From Paludibacter sp. (GTDB taxonomy: Bacteria; Bacteroidota; Bacteroidia; Bacteroidales; Paludibacteraceae): DNA of 64,000 nucleotides. Below, one piece after another: positions 9,640 through 17,804 of the stretch (positions within the stretch are counted from its first letter, which is position 1; each line of letters starts with the position of its first letter). Position numbers and translations under genes: made by a program. The notes beneath the pieces are model-generated. The model saw nothing but the letters and a program-made list of their open reading frames with translations, made no database searches and was not told the DNA's origin. Where the stretch lies: assembly GCA_019163375.1 (NCBI GenBank), contig JAFLKK010000007.1, forward strand, positions 345,813-409,812, read 5' to 3'.

Positions 9640-10326
9640 CTATTCTTCAAAGCAATACCCGTAACCGAGTCGGGTAACAATATTTTTACCATACGGACCG
9701 ATTTTTTTTCGTAAACGAGTGATGTTGACGTCGATGGTTCGGTCAAGTACAATTACCTCGTCGCTCCATACACGCGTGAGCATTTCGTCGCGCGAGAAAA
9801 CACGGTTTTTATTTTCTAGGAAAAGCCGTAGTATTTCATATTCTTTTTTGGTAAATGGAATCTCTATACCATCGAGCAGTACTTTTTTATTACCTAAAAA
9901 CATAACCAAGGTTTCGTAGGTCAATTGCTCCACTGCCACCACTGTTTTCTTGTTTTCTACGCGGCGAATAACGGCTTTTACACGTGCCAGCACCTCACGA
10001 ATTGAAAATGGTTTCGAAATATAATCGTCGGCACCGATATTAAATCCGGTCAGGCGATCGGTTTCCGAGTCTTTTGCCGTGAGAAAAATAATGGGTGTAG
10101 ATGCAGTAATAGGGTTTTCGCGAAGCGCGCGCGCCATCTTGAAACCCGACATTTCGCCCATCATTACATCCAACAATAACAGATTGTACTCTGAAATATC
10201 TTTTTTCAATGCCTCTTCGGCTGAGTAAGCTACATCAACCTGATAGCCCTCTGTTTCAAGATTAAATTGAAGAATTTCACACAAGTCTTCTTCGTCGTCA
10301 ACTACCAAAATACGATATGGATTCAT
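9640..10326 (-). CDS. phoB: response regulator, PhoB/OmpR type
   Basis: The 228-residue protein has a receiver domain (acidic pocket near residues 10-12, phospho-acceptor D53 in LLLLDVMMG, conserved Lys in TAKDSE) and a C-terminal winged helix (from about residue 130). It should bind DNA as a dimer at Pho boxes and activate pst and porin genes when phosphate is low. A terminator-like hairpin at 10447-10482 separates it from phoU, so phoB-phoR probably has its own promoter. The leader holds two TTTGTAA cores (minus strand, at about 10349-10355 and 10393-10399) 44 bp, or four 11-bp steps, apart, which may hint at autoregulation; that point is weak. Confidence 0.92.
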   Translation of the reverse strand: MNPYRILVVDDEEDLCEILQFNLETEGYQVDVAYSAEEALKKDISEYNLLLLDVMMGEMSGFKMARALRENPITASTPIIFLTAKDSETDRLTGFNIGADDYISKPFSIREVLARVKAVIRRVENKKTVVAVEQLTYETLVMFLGNKKVLLDGIEIPFTKKEYEILRLFLENKNRVFSRDEMLTRVWSDEVIVLDRTIDVNITRLRKKIGPYGKNIVTRLGYGYCFEE

Positions 10327-10446
10327 ACGTTATTGAATTAAAATTATGTTACAAAGTAACTAATCTATTGTTTCGGAACTGTGTAATAAGTGTTACAAAA
10401 GTATGATAAAAATATTTAATTCGATGAAACATCAACAATAAAAACA

Positions 10447-10482
10447 TAAAAGAGGCAAATCAAGTGTTGATTTACCTCTTTA
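10447..10482 (-). terminator. terminator after phoU
   Basis: TAAAGAGG-x-AAATCAA pairs with TTGATTT-x-CCTCTTTA around a 3-base loop, with an A/T-rich flank. It sits between phoU and the phoB leader and suggests two transcription units. Confidence 0.7.
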
Positions 10483-10528
10483 TCGATGTTCCAATGGAAA
10501 ATTCGTTACGAATTGTACGCTTTAAAAC

Positions 10529-11194
10529 TTATTTTTTCGGCGAATGCTTTAATACTTTAGCATCCAGATAAAAGAAGATTTCCTCGGCAATATTGCTGCA
10601 ATGATCACCAATACGTTCGAGCTTTCTGATGGCTGCAATCATGTGCAAGCACTCAAAGGCTCGGTCGGGGTTCTTTTGAATGTAATCGGCAATAATTCTT
10701 GTTGCGTTGACATTTATCTCATCAACAATGTAGTCCTCGCTAAAAATGGCAGTTGCCATGTCCGATTTTTCATTTTCAAATGCCTCTAAACCCTGCGAAA
10801 GCATTTTGTTTACCTGCCCAATCATTTCGTTCAGTTTTGTATCCACAATAATCTCAGCATCAAGTATTACCGAAGGATAGGTAATCAATACCCGTGAAAT
10901 GCCGTAAGCAAAATCGGCAATACGTTCGAGGTTGGAGTTTATTTTTAGAACGGCCAGTACAAAACGTAAATCTACCGCCACCGGTTGGTGAAGTGCAATG
11001 ATGTTTTCGCACTCACTATCAATTTTAAGCTCGTAGGCATCCACCTTTTTTTCGCGCATGGATACTTTGGTTGCAAGCTCTTTGTCGAACGACAAAATAG
11101 CTTCGCCGGAATTTGCAACTTGCGAAATGACTAATTTCCACATGTCAATAATATCTTGACGAAGTGTTACTAATTCTTGTTCTAAGTGTCTCAT
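10529..11194 (-). CDS. phoU: phosphate transport regulator PhoU
   Basis: The 221-residue, wholly alpha-helical protein consists of two PhoU repeats of three helices. Each repeat has an acidic metal-binding region; ERIADFAYGISR and ERIGDHCSNIAEE are the paired E-R-I-x-D motifs. PhoU links the Pst transporter to the PhoR kinase and represses the Pho response when phosphate is plentiful. It is the last gene of the pstC-pstA-pstB-phoU unit. A 135-base spacer with a C-rich inverted repeat separates it from pstB. Confidence 0.95.
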   Translation of the reverse strand: MRHLEQELVTLRQDIIDMWKLVISQVANSGEAILSFDKELATKVSMREKKVDAYELKIDSECENIIALHQPVAVDLRFVLAVLKINSNLERIADFAYGISRVLITYPSVILDAEIIVDTKLNEMIGQVNKMLSQGLEAFENEKSDMATAIFSEDYIVDEINVNATRIIADYIQKNPDRAFECLHMIAAIRKLERIGDHCSNIAEEIFFYLDAKVLKHSPKK

Positions 11195-11200
11195 AATTTT

Positions 11201-11330
11201 AAAAGCCCCCCTGCCCCCCTTAGGGGGTTCAAAGACTGTATTTTTGAAGATGAATAAAAATTTATTTTAGTCTTACATATCTTACTGTTTTCCTCTTTAA
11301 GTCCCCCTTGGGGGATTTAGGGGGCTTTTT
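11201..11330. repeat. C-rich inverted repeat between pstB and phoU
   Basis: The spacer is flanked by AAAAGCCCCC (11201-11210) and GGGGGCTTTTT (11320-11330). Each arm is followed or preceded by a second C/G-rich mirrored block (CCCCCCTTAGGGGG and CCCCCTTGGGGG). It resembles a REP-like intergenic element. It could form hairpins in the pst mRNA and lower phoU expression relative to pstB. Confidence 0.65.
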
Positions 11331-12082
11331 CACCCAAACCTTCCTGTAATATAATTCTGAGTAGAAATATGTTGCGGATTGGTAAAAATCTTTGTAGTTT
11401 CATCGTATTCTATCAATTCACCAAGGTAGAAATAGGCTGTTTTGTCGCTTACACGCGAAGCTTGTTGCATGTTGTGCGTAACAATAACGATGGTATAATC
11501 TTTTTTCAATTCGTAGATCAACTCTTCGATTTTGGCGGTAGAGATGGGATCGAGTGCCGAAGCAGGTTCGTCCATTAATAATACTTTTGGTGAGATAGCC
11601 AACGCCCGTGCAATACAAAGTCGTTGTTGTTGTCCTCCTGAGAGCGCGAAAGCTGATTTTTTTAGCTTGTCTTTCACCTCGTCCCACAACGCAGCTGCTT
11701 TGATAGATTCCACAACGCGTTCTTCAATAAATGTTTTGTCGTTAACTCCGTTTACACGTAAGCCATAGGCAACGTTTTCGAAGATAGATTTTGGAAATGG
11801 ATTCGGTTTTTGAAAAACCATACCCACTTTTTTCCGTAATTCGTCAACATGAATGCCCGGTGCGTATATGTCCTGTCCTTCAACCAGAACCGAGCCTGTC
11901 AGCCTAGTTCCTGGAATCAAATCATTCATCCGGTTAAGGATGCGGAGAAAAGTTGATTTACCACAACCCGATGGGCCAATGAAAGCCACAACTTTGTTTT
12001 GTTCTACTTCCAGGTTGATGTTTTTTAGTGCATGAAAGTCACTATAATAAAAATCAACATTCTTAGCGTCAATGGTTAGCAT
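11330..12082 (-). CDS. pstB: phosphate ABC transporter ATP-binding protein
   Basis: The 250-residue ATPase powers Pi uptake through the PstC/PstA pore on the cytoplasmic face. Walker A is GPSGCGKST (residues 36-44), the signature is LSGGQQQRL (near 147) and Walker B with the catalytic Glu is [11 protein letters not shown]. The H-loop (VTHNMQQA) is intact. Length is typical (E. coli 257). It lies 43 bases after pstA, in the same direction. Confidence 0.97.
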   Translation of the reverse strand: MLTIDAKNVDFYYSDFHALKNINLEVEQNKVVAFIGPSGCGKSTFLRILNRMNDLIPGTRLTGSVLVEGQDIYAPGIHVDELRKKVGMVFQKPNPFPKSIFENVAYGLRVNGVNDKTFIEERVVESIKAAALWDEVKDKLKKSAFALSGGQQQRLCIARALAISPKVLLMDEPASALDPISTAKIEELIYELKKDYTIVIVTHNMQQASRVSDKTAYFYLGELIEYDETTKIFTNPQHISTQNYITGRFG

Positions 12083-12125
12083 ATTTTTTAGTCTACAGTC
12101 GACCGTTGTCTGTCGACAAATTGGT

Positions 12126-13013
12126 TTAATTAGTTTTTACTTTCTTCGAGAAATAGTTTCTGAGTACATTGGCCAATATATTGACCAAAAGTACAATAAA
12201 TATCAATACAAGCGCTGTTCCATAGGCAATTCCTCTCGAGGCTTCTATATCCGTTCCACTTGTAGTAATTACATACAGGTGGTAGGGCAATGCCATAACC
12301 TGATCGAAAATGCCGGTTGGAAGTTTTGGTAAGAAGTAGGCTGCCACGGTAAAGAGGATAGGTGCCGTCTCGCCGGAAACACGTCCGATGGACAGGATGA
12401 GTCCTGTAATTATGTTTGGAAGTGCCATTGGCAGAATTACCTTCCGAATGGTTTGTAATTTAGTTGCACCCAGTGCAAGACTACCCTCGCGGTACGAAAA
12501 ATCAATTGCTTTAAGCGATTCCTCGGTGGTACGGATAACCAGCGGGAGCGACAGCAAACCCAACGTAAGCGAACCGGCAAGAATTGAATCGCCAAAACCC
12601 ATTGTATTGACAAACAATGCCATCCCGAAAAGTCCGAAAACTACCGAAGGTACACCACTTAAGTTATTCGTCATGATACGAATAAAAGTGGCAATTTTAC
12701 TTCCGGCTGCATATTCGTTCATATAAATACCGGACATGATTCCTACCGGGAAACTAAAAAGACTACTTCCTAAGACGAGATATAGTGTACCAACAATAGC
12801 CGGAAAGATACCTCCTTTTGTCATACCCTCCTCAGGAGCTTTGGTTAGAAAATCCCAACTGATAACTCCTATTCCTTTTGAAACGATGAATCCCAAAATC
12901 AGAATTAAGATAGCCACAACCGAATAACTCATCAGTTTAAAGATGGTAAACGCAATAGCCTGTGACCAGCGTTTTTTTCGATCGGAATTGTTTGTATTTA
13001 TAATTGGGGTCAT
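12126..13013 (-). CDS. pstA: phosphate ABC transporter permease PstA
   Basis: The 295-residue inner-membrane protein has about six membrane helices and the ABC permease EAA loop ([19 protein letters not shown]). The start at 13013 (MTPIINTN) is chosen because the 16 codons upstream of it look like untranslated leader; 13061 is the longer alternative. With PstC it forms the transmembrane path for Pi. It lies 94 bases downstream of pstC. Confidence 0.93.
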   Translation of the reverse strand: MTPIINTNNSDRKKRWSQAIAFTIFKLMSYSVVAILILILGFIVSKGIGVISWDFLTKAPEEGMTKGGIFPAIVGTLYLVLGSSLFSFPVGIMSGIYMNEYAAGSKIATFIRIMTNNLSGVPSVVFGLFGMALFVNTMGFGDSILAGSLTLGLLSLPLVIRTTEESLKAIDFSYREGSLALGATKLQTIRKVILPMALPNIITGLILSIGRVSGETAPILFTVAAYFLPKLPTGIFDQVMALPYHLYVITTSGTDIEASRGIAYGTALVLIFIVLLVNILANVLRNYFSKKVKTN

Positions 13014-13107
13014 TATGTGTTGATGTTTAATCGTTGAATTGGCTCTTATTTTTTTATACAAATTATAAAATTGTGTACTTGTTTACTCGTCTTCTTGTTT
13101 ACTATCC

Positions 13108-14295
13108 CTAGTTATATTTCTTTTTGCTGATAAATTCAATGCTGATGCTGATAACCATTGTGATAAGGAATAATATGCATCCCAGGGCAAATAAAGCCTG
13201 ATAGTGACCGCTCCCGGCAGATGCTTCGCCCAGTTCGGCAGCAATGGTGGCAGGAATTGTACGTACCGGTTCGAGTAAAGTATGAGGAATAACGGCAGCA
13301 TTTCCGGTAACCATCAACACAGCCATAGTTTCACCAATGGCACGACCAATGCCCAACACGGCTGCTGATGTGATACCTGACTTAGCGTAAGGGATAATAA
13401 CGCGGTAGATGGTTTGCCATTGTGTAGCCCCAAGTGCCAGACTTGCTTCTTTAGTAGCTCTGGGCACCGTACGCATGGCATCTTCGGCTACAGTAATTAT
13501 GGTTGGAAGTGCCATGATAGCAAGCACTATACTACCTGCAAGAGCTGTTTCGCCCACCGGTAATTTGAATGATTCTTGTAAAAAAGGGACAATTACCACC
13601 AAGCCAAAGAAACCGTAGACCACCGATGGAATTCCGGCAAGAAGTTCAATAAGTGGTTTTAGAAAATTTCGCACTCGCATGGAGGCTATTTCGGCAAGAT
13701 ACACTGCTACCGCAATACCGAATGGTAATGAAAGCAGAATAGCACCCAAACTGACCCAAATAGTACCTAGTAACAGAGGCAATAAACCGTATTGAGCCGA
13801 TGGTGAGGCTGTAGGATACCATTCTTTTCCTCCAAAGAAATCGCCAGGACGAAGGGTTTCGTGATTTAATAACGTTCCGTTGAAGTTCTTTGCAATATAC
13901 TCCTTTGGCAAGAACAATATTATGCCTGCGTGTTTTGAGGTTAGTTCGCTTGCTTTCGAAGGAATATTTTCAAAGCTGGCTCCCAGTTCCTCTTCGGTAT
14001 AATACTTTGTTAAGTCGCTTAGTCGAACCACTTCAATCGGTTCTTCTTTGCCACCTACTTCGTCCCAATTGGTTATTTCACCATCAAATATTTGCTTTAT
14101 CTGATACGAATTCAAATCTTTTACAGGATTTGCCTTGTTGAGTCCGAGTACATAACCTTCTTCAATGACCGGACTATTGAATAATCCGGATGCTTCTTTG
14201 AACAAAAAAATCACTATTAATAATATAGTAATACTTGTTATACTACCACTTAATAATAATGCACCTTCTACTAATTTTTCGAGGAATCGTTTCAC
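13108..14295 (-). CDS. pstC: phosphate ABC transporter permease PstC with a PstS-like insert
   Basis: This 395-residue permease is about 75 residues longer than E. coli PstC. TM1 lies near residues 12-35. Residues of about 46-135 then form a periplasmic segment that resembles part of PstS: it has ANPVKDLNSYQIKQIF and GEITNWDEVGG, against ANPVSKLTRAQLEGIF and GKITNWKQVGG in the PstS of this locus. The remaining helices follow from about residue 150, with the EAA loop KEASLALGATQWQTIYRVI. I infer a tethered, partial binding-protein lobe that could dock or occlude PstS. The gene is first in its operon and faces the divergent Pho-box-like arrays. Confidence 0.94.
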   Translation of the reverse strand: MKRFLEKLVEGALLLSGSITSITILLIVIFLFKEASGLFNSPVIEEGYVLGLNKANPVKDLNSYQIKQIFDGEITNWDEVGGKEEPIEVVRLSDLTKYYTEEELGASFENIPSKASELTSKHAGIILFLPKEYIAKNFNGTLLNHETLRPGDFFGGKEWYPTASPSAQYGLLPLLLGTIWVSLGAILLSLPFGIAVAVYLAEIASMRVRNFLKPLIELLAGIPSVVYGFFGLVVIVPFLQESFKLPVGETALAGSIVLAIMALPTIITVAEDAMRTVPRATKEASLALGATQWQTIYRVIIPYAKSGITSAAVLGIGRAIGETMAVLMVTGNAAVIPHTLLEPVRTIPATIAAELGEASAGSGHYQALFALGCILFLITMVISISIEFISKKKYN

Positions 14296-14339
14296 GTTTC
14301 TTTTGATTTTAAAAACAGTACAAAGAAACGGCAGCAGTA

Positions 14340-14378
14340 TTAAAACTAAATTACGAAAATATTACAAACATGTTACAT
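14340..14378 (-). promoter_or_regulatory. Pho-box-like 11-bp repeat array facing pstC
   Basis: On the minus strand, cores TGTAA (14377-14373), TGTAA (14366-14362), CGTAA (14355-14351) and TTTAA (14344-14340) lie exactly 11 bp apart. A -7-like TTTCTTTG follows at 14328-14321, 16 bp after the last core starts. PhoB sites in proteobacteria are also 11-bp direct repeats (CTGTCAT type). The periodicity is seen; binding by PhoB is inferred from position before pstC. Confidence 0.6.
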
Positions 14379-14467
14379 TTTGCCATTCAATAGACACATC
14401 AGATATATATATCTATTTTTCAGTCATTTAATAAATACATCTCACTAGAAAGTACTACATATTTAAA

Positions 14468-14511
14468 TTGTAACAGTATTGTAATGGTTTTGGCAAAATC
14501 TTGTAATATAG
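14468..14511 (+). promoter_or_regulatory. Pho-box-like 11-bp repeat array facing the porin-pstS operon
   Basis: Cores TTGTAA (14468), TTGTAA (14479), TTGGCA (14490) and TTGTAA (14501) lie exactly 11 bp apart. A -7-like TTCCTTTG follows at 14518-14525, 17 bp after the last core starts, so the geometry mirrors the minus-strand array. The first ATG in the open frame (14484) falls inside this array, which argues for the start at 14583. Confidence 0.65.
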
Positions 14512-14582
14512 TCGCCGTTCCTTTGCATCGTAAACTGAAAGAGAAAAAATCATATCATAAACTAAATTCAAAAAATCAAAAA

Positions 14583-15983
14583 ATGAAATTAAAAAGTTTA
14601 GCAATTATCGCATTAGGTCTTATAAGTTCGGCCATTGCATTTTCGCAAGAAGAAAAAGTGGATACACTAAACGTACTTGATCAGCGCGTTACAATTATCG
14701 AAGATCAGGTTCTTACATCTAAAAAACTAAAGATTAGTGGATACCTACAAGCACAGTGGCAATCTTCTCAAATTGATTCAGTCGGTAAAGGATCACAAGA
14801 CATGAAGGTTGGAACTGCAAAATCGGGAAGTGAAACTACAGACATGAACCGTTTCGGTATTCGCCGCGGTCGTATTAAAATGGCATACGAAGATTTTGGT
14901 TGTACAGGTGTATTACAATTCGATTTGACTGAAAAAGGATTGGCACTAAAAGATGCATATTTGAATATACTTGATCCATGGATCGGATATGTTTCTGTCA
15001 AAGGAGGTGTTTTTGATCGTCCTTTTGGCTATGAAATTTCATACTCCTCTTCTCGTCGCGAGTCGCCGGAGCGTAGTCGTATTTTTCAAACATTATTTCC
15101 CGACGAACGCGATTTGGGCGCAATGCTAACACTTCAAGCTCCTAAAACCTCTCCATGGAATGTATTAAAGCTGGAAGCTGGACTTTTTGCAGGGAATGGT
15201 ATATATCAGGACAACGATAGCAAAAAGGACTTTATGGGACACCTGTCGTATAATAAAACATTAACGTCAAATATGAAAATTGGTGCAGGAGCATCGTTGT
15301 ACGATGGAAGTGTAGCACAAACAAACGTAAATGTTTATACTGTTGACAATGGCGCATTTGTATTGAATAGTAACACCACGAACAAAAATAGTTTTGCTAA
15401 ACGTCAGTATTTCGGATTAGACGGTCAGTTTGTTTTGAGTTCAGCATTAGGGCTTACCACAATTCGCGCCGAATACATCTGGGGACAACAACCGGGACGC
15501 TCTGACAATTCGAGCAGCCCAAAATCTGGGTTATTGCCGGGCATGGATGCAAGTAACGCAGCATTAGTAAGCGCAACAACTTATACCGCTAATATAACAA
15601 CAGGTGCTGTAACTGTTACTCCCGGAGCAGCCATTGGCACAGATACCTATATTCGTAAAATGGCAGGTGGTTATGTACATTTTATTCAAGACATTGCTGA
15701 TACAAAACATAGTGTGGTTGTGAAATACGATTGGTATGATCCAAACACAAATATTGCTGCCAACCAAATTGGAGTATCAGGCTCAAAAACCGGTAAAGCC
15801 GATGTTGCTTATTCTACATTAGGACTTGGATATATGTACCGCATGAACAATAATATACGTATCATGGCTTATTACGACATTGTATCTAACGAAAAAGTGA
15901 ATGTAGTTTCCACTGCTTTAAAAGGTCTGACAAAGAATTTGGCTGACAATCTTGTAACGGTACGTGTACAATATAAATTCTAA
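14583..15983 (+). CDS. phosphate-selective-type porin (OprO/OprP family)
   Basis: The 466-residue outer-membrane protein should let phosphate pass to the periplasm, where PstS binds it. The start is ATG 14583: it begins a signal peptide (MKLKSLAIIALGLISSAIAFS), and the longer frame runs into the Pho-box-like array. A short coiled coil (LNVLDQRVTIIEDQV) at the mature N-terminus, as in trimeric OprP porins, precedes the beta-barrel. The protein ends in KF (VTVRVQYKF), an outer-membrane insertion signal. The family call (Pfam Porin_O_P) rests on FGIRRGRIKMAYEDFG and on context. It is followed 42 bases later by pstS. Confidence 0.88.
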   Translation: MKLKSLAIIALGLISSAIAFSQEEKVDTLNVLDQRVTIIEDQVLTSKKLKISGYLQAQWQSSQIDSVGKGSQDMKVGTAKSGSETTDMNRFGIRRGRIKMAYEDFGCTGVLQFDLTEKGLALKDAYLNILDPWIGYVSVKGGVFDRPFGYEISYSSSRRESPERSRIFQTLFPDERDLGAMLTLQAPKTSPWNVLKLEAGLFAGNGIYQDNDSKKDFMGHLSYNKTLTSNMKIGAGASLYDGSVAQTNVNVYTVDNGAFVLNSNTTNKNSFAKRQYFGLDGQFVLSSALGLTTIRAEYIWGQQPGRSDNSSSPKSGLLPGMDASNAALVSATTYTANITTGAVTVTPGAAIGTDTYIRKMAGGYVHFIQDIADTKHSVVVKYDWYDPNTNIAANQIGVSGSKTGKADVAYSTLGLGYMYRMNNNIRIMAYYDIVSNEKVNVVSTALKGLTKNLADNLVTVRVQYKF

Positions 15984-16025
15984 TTTCAATAATAAAATAA
16001 TAAACACATTAAAAAATAAATAAAA

Positions 16026-16835
16026 ATGAAAAAACTAATTTTATCACTTATGATGGTTTGCACAATTGCACCATCGTTTTATGCTCAGAAATTAAAAGGT
16101 AGTGACACCGTTTTACCATTGGCACAAAAAGAAGCTGAAGTATTCGGTAAAAAAACAGGGAAATCTGTAACTGTAATCGGTGGTGGTAGTGGTGTAGGTA
16201 TTGCAGCCTTGTTAGAAGGAACAACTGATATTGCAATGTCATCTCGTGCAATGAAATTTGACGAAAAGGTGAAATTTCAGGAATCAGGTAAATCTTTAGT
16301 AACAAAGATTGTTGCCTATGACGCATTGGCTGTGGTGGTGAATCCTGCTAATCCGGTTTCAAAATTGACAAGAGCACAACTCGAAGGTATTTTTACCGGT
16401 AAGATCACAAACTGGAAACAAGTAGGTGGTGCTGATTTGAAAATCATCCCTTACTCTCGCGAGTCAAGTTCAGGAACTTACGAATTCTTCAAAGAACACG
16501 TATTGATGAACAAGAACTATGTAAACTCTATTCTAAGTATGCCTGCTACAGGTGCTATTATCCAATCGGTAAGTCAAACAAAAGGAGCAATTGGTTATGT
16601 GGGCTTAGCGTATGTTACAAAAGGGATTAAAACCATACACGTATCATTTGACGGTAAAAAATATATTGAGCCAAGCGAAGAAACAGCTAAAAATAAGACG
16701 TACCCTGTCATTCGTCCACTATACTTTTACATGGATAAAAAAGCTGAAGCAAAATCAAAACCACTTGTAGATTTTATCATGTCGGCCGAAGGTCAAAGGA
16801 TAGTTGCGCAAGTTGGTTATGTTCCGGTAAAGTAA
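16026..16835 (+). CDS. pstS: phosphate-binding protein PstS
   Basis: The 269-residue protein has a signal peptide ending at YAQ (residue 20). The mature start LKGSDTVLPLAQKEAEVF and GGGSGVGIAALLEG hold phosphate-contacting residues of the family, as does SRESSSGTYEFF. It captures Pi in the periplasm and delivers it to PstC/PstA. It lacks a lipobox, so it is probably soluble. Its block ANPVSKLTRAQLEGIF also appears, diverged, in the PstC of this locus. It is the last gene of the porin-pstS pair, before a strong terminator. Confidence 0.95.
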   Translation: MKKLILSLMMVCTIAPSFYAQKLKGSDTVLPLAQKEAEVFGKKTGKSVTVIGGGSGVGIAALLEGTTDIAMSSRAMKFDEKVKFQESGKSLVTKIVAYDALAVVVNPANPVSKLTRAQLEGIFTGKITNWKQVGGADLKIIPYSRESSSGTYEFFKEHVLMNKNYVNSILSMPATGAIIQSVSQTKGAIGYVGLAYVTKGIKTIHVSFDGKKYIEPSEETAKNKTYPVIRPLYFYMDKKAEAKSKPLVDFIMSAEGQRIVAQVGYVPVK

Positions 16836-16865
16836 ATTCTATTCTATAGATAGATTCCAATTTAG

Positions 16866-16906
16866 AAGTCCGCTGTCAAACATTGTTTTGGCAGCGGACT
16901 TTTCTT
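16866..16906 (+). terminator. Rho-independent terminator of pstS
   Basis: AAGTCCGCTG (16866-16875) and CAGCGGACTT (16892-16901) form a perfect 10-bp stem, and T-rich sequence follows. It ends the porin-pstS operon. The next 100 bases, to 17005, contain nothing I can identify. Confidence 0.9.
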
Positions 16907-17074
16907 TATACCCCAAGCAGGGCAGTATATTTGGCGTTACAAGCTCGTATTTACTGCTACTGGAGAGTTCCGCAGCTAGCTAAAACCAAAATCTACACAA
17001 GAGGCAACATAGGCTGTAAATATAAACAAAAAAAAGAGACAAACTATATAAATAGAATGTCTCTTTTCTAAACG

Positions 17075-17165
17075 TACCTGCCTACCGCAGGCTGGCCCGA
17101 AGCGGGACTTGAACTTGCCTGCGGCAGGCAGGCCCGCACAGCCGTAAAGCCAAAGGATTTTAAGT
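17075..17165 (-). pseudogene. displaced tRNA-Leu 3' fragment, left copy
   Basis: It matches bases 17853-17905 of the intact tRNA-Leu(UAA): the last base of the 5' anticodon stem, the loop, the variable arm, T arm and 3' acceptor strand. Two 19-bp palindromic inserts (17077-17095 and 17114-17132) break the acceptor and T stems. The 5' half is absent and is replaced by the end of the GIY-YIG gene, so it cannot be a working tRNA. Confidence 0.9.
17077..17132. repeat. pair of 19-bp palindromic inserts, left copy
   Basis: Inserts at 17077-17095 and 17114-17132 fit the minus-strand consensus CCWGCCTGCSGYAGGCARG. Each follows CGGG and precedes T in the tRNA sequence. They are absent from the intact tRNA-Leu. 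The inner TGCCTGC and GCAGGCA arms can form a hairpin. Confidence 0.85.
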
Positions 17166-17399
17166 TTATAGACTCCGTAGAAAATCTCTACCAATTCCAC
17201 TTTTAAAATACTTCTCTCTAATCCGTGCTTCAACACGAGTTTCTACGACCTCAGAATAGATTAATTCGAAAGGACGATAGGGTTTGGTAGTTCGCTCATA
17301 TCCATGATTATGCCGATCTAATCTTTTCGGTAAATCAGAGGTCATTCCGACATAAATATAGTTGCGAGTAAGACTTCTTAAGGCGTAAACTGTAAACAT
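17166..17399 (-). CDS. small GIY-YIG nuclease, left copy
   Basis: The 77-residue protein is a complete minimal GIY-YIG domain of the UPF0213/YhbQ-like type. The GIY equivalent is VYAL (residues 4-7) and the YIG equivalent YVG (16-18). The catalytic Arg is in KRLDRH, and the catalytic Glu is probably in [15 protein letters not shown] domains cut one DNA strand near their target; the family's cellular role is unknown. The start ATG overlaps the unit junction (ATGTT from the previous unit's end, then TACAG), and no ribosome site or promoter is visible between the tRNA terminator and the start. The stop TAA abuts the displaced tRNA fragment. The protein is identical to the copy 389 bases to the right. 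Confidence 0.82.
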   Translation of the reverse strand: MFTVYALRSLTRNYIYVGMTSDLPKRLDRHNHGYERTTKPYRPFELIYSEVVETRVEARIREKYFKSGIGRDFLRSL

Positions 17400-17463
17400 A
17401 GGCTGTAAATATAAACAAAAAAAAGAGACAAACTATATAAATAGAATGTCTCTTTTCTAAACG

Positions 17464-17554
17464 TACCTGCCTACCGCAGGCTGGCCCGAAGCGGGACTTG
17501 AACTTGCCTGCGGCAGGCAGGCCCGCACAGCCGTAAAGCCAAAGGATTTTAAGT
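17464..17554 (-). pseudogene. displaced tRNA-Leu 3' fragment, right copy
   Basis: It has the same structure as the fragment at 17075-17165: 53 bases of tRNA-Leu from the anticodon loop to the discriminator base, with 19-bp inserts at 17466-17484 and 17503-17521. The tRNA-like sequence begins one base after the GIY-YIG stop codon. Confidence 0.9.
17466..17521. repeat. pair of 19-bp palindromic inserts, right copy
   Basis: The inserts at 17466-17484 and 17503-17521 are identical to those of the left unit and occupy the same two CGGG-T sites in the tRNA sequence. Confidence 0.85.
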
Positions 17555-17788
17555 TTATAGACTCCGTAGAAAATCTCTACCAATTCCACTTTTAAAATAC
17601 TTCTCTCTAATCCGTGCTTCAACACGAGTTTCTACGACCTCAGAATAGATTAATTCGAAAGGACGATAGGGTTTGGTAGTTCGCTCATATCCATGATTAT
17701 GCCGATCTAATCTTTTCGGTAAATCAGAGGTCATTCCGACATAAATATAGTTGCGAGTAAGACTTCTTAAGGCGTAAACTGTAAACAT
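17555..17788 (-). CDS. small GIY-YIG nuclease, right copy
   Basis: It encodes the same 77 residues as 17166-17399. It begins 65 bases after the 3' end of the intact tRNA-Leu and just past that tRNA's terminator hairpin, in the same direction. Expression by read-through of the tRNA-Gly/tRNA-Leu transcript is therefore the simplest route, since no separate promoter is seen. The ORF ends at TAA, which joins directly to ACTTAAAATCC of the displaced tRNA fragment. I infer that the nuclease, or an ancestor, targeted the anticodon-loop region of tRNA-Leu. A passive duplication that happened to carry the gene is the alternative. Confidence 0.82.
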   Translation of the reverse strand: MFTVYALRSLTRNYIYVGMTSDLPKRLDRHNHGYERTTKPYRPFELIYSEVVETRVEARIREKYFKSGIGRDFLRSL

Positions 17789-17804
17789 AGGCTGTAAATA
17801 TAAA

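Larger units (their letters stand above)
17006..17783. repeat. two tandem 389-bp units (GIY-YIG gene plus displaced tRNA-Leu part)
   Basis: Units 17006-17394 and 17395-17783 appear identical base for base. A third, partial copy begins at 17784 and runs into the intact tRNA-Leu, where it lacks two 19-bp inserts. Read on the minus strand, each unit holds a GIY-YIG gene, the 3' part of tRNA-Leu from the anticodon loop onward, a copy of the tRNA terminator (17027-17068 and 17416-17457) and the bases CCTATGTT. The left edge is marked by CCTATGTT running into unique DNA at 17005. Identity of the units implies recent duplication or conversion. Confidence 0.95.

Noticed and set aside
14484-14582. longer start for the porin at 14484
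   Set aside because: The extra codons cover the 11-bp repeat array and -7 element, and they push the signal peptide away from the N-terminus.
16976-17236. open frame on the minus strand across the left tRNA fragment
   Set aside because: It reads out of frame through the GIY-YIG end, the displaced tRNA-Leu part and the terminator, so it is a by-product of the repeats. The same holds for 17335-17625.
17006-17783. CRISPR array
   Set aside because: The repeats are 389 bp with coding content and no spacers; no cas genes are present.
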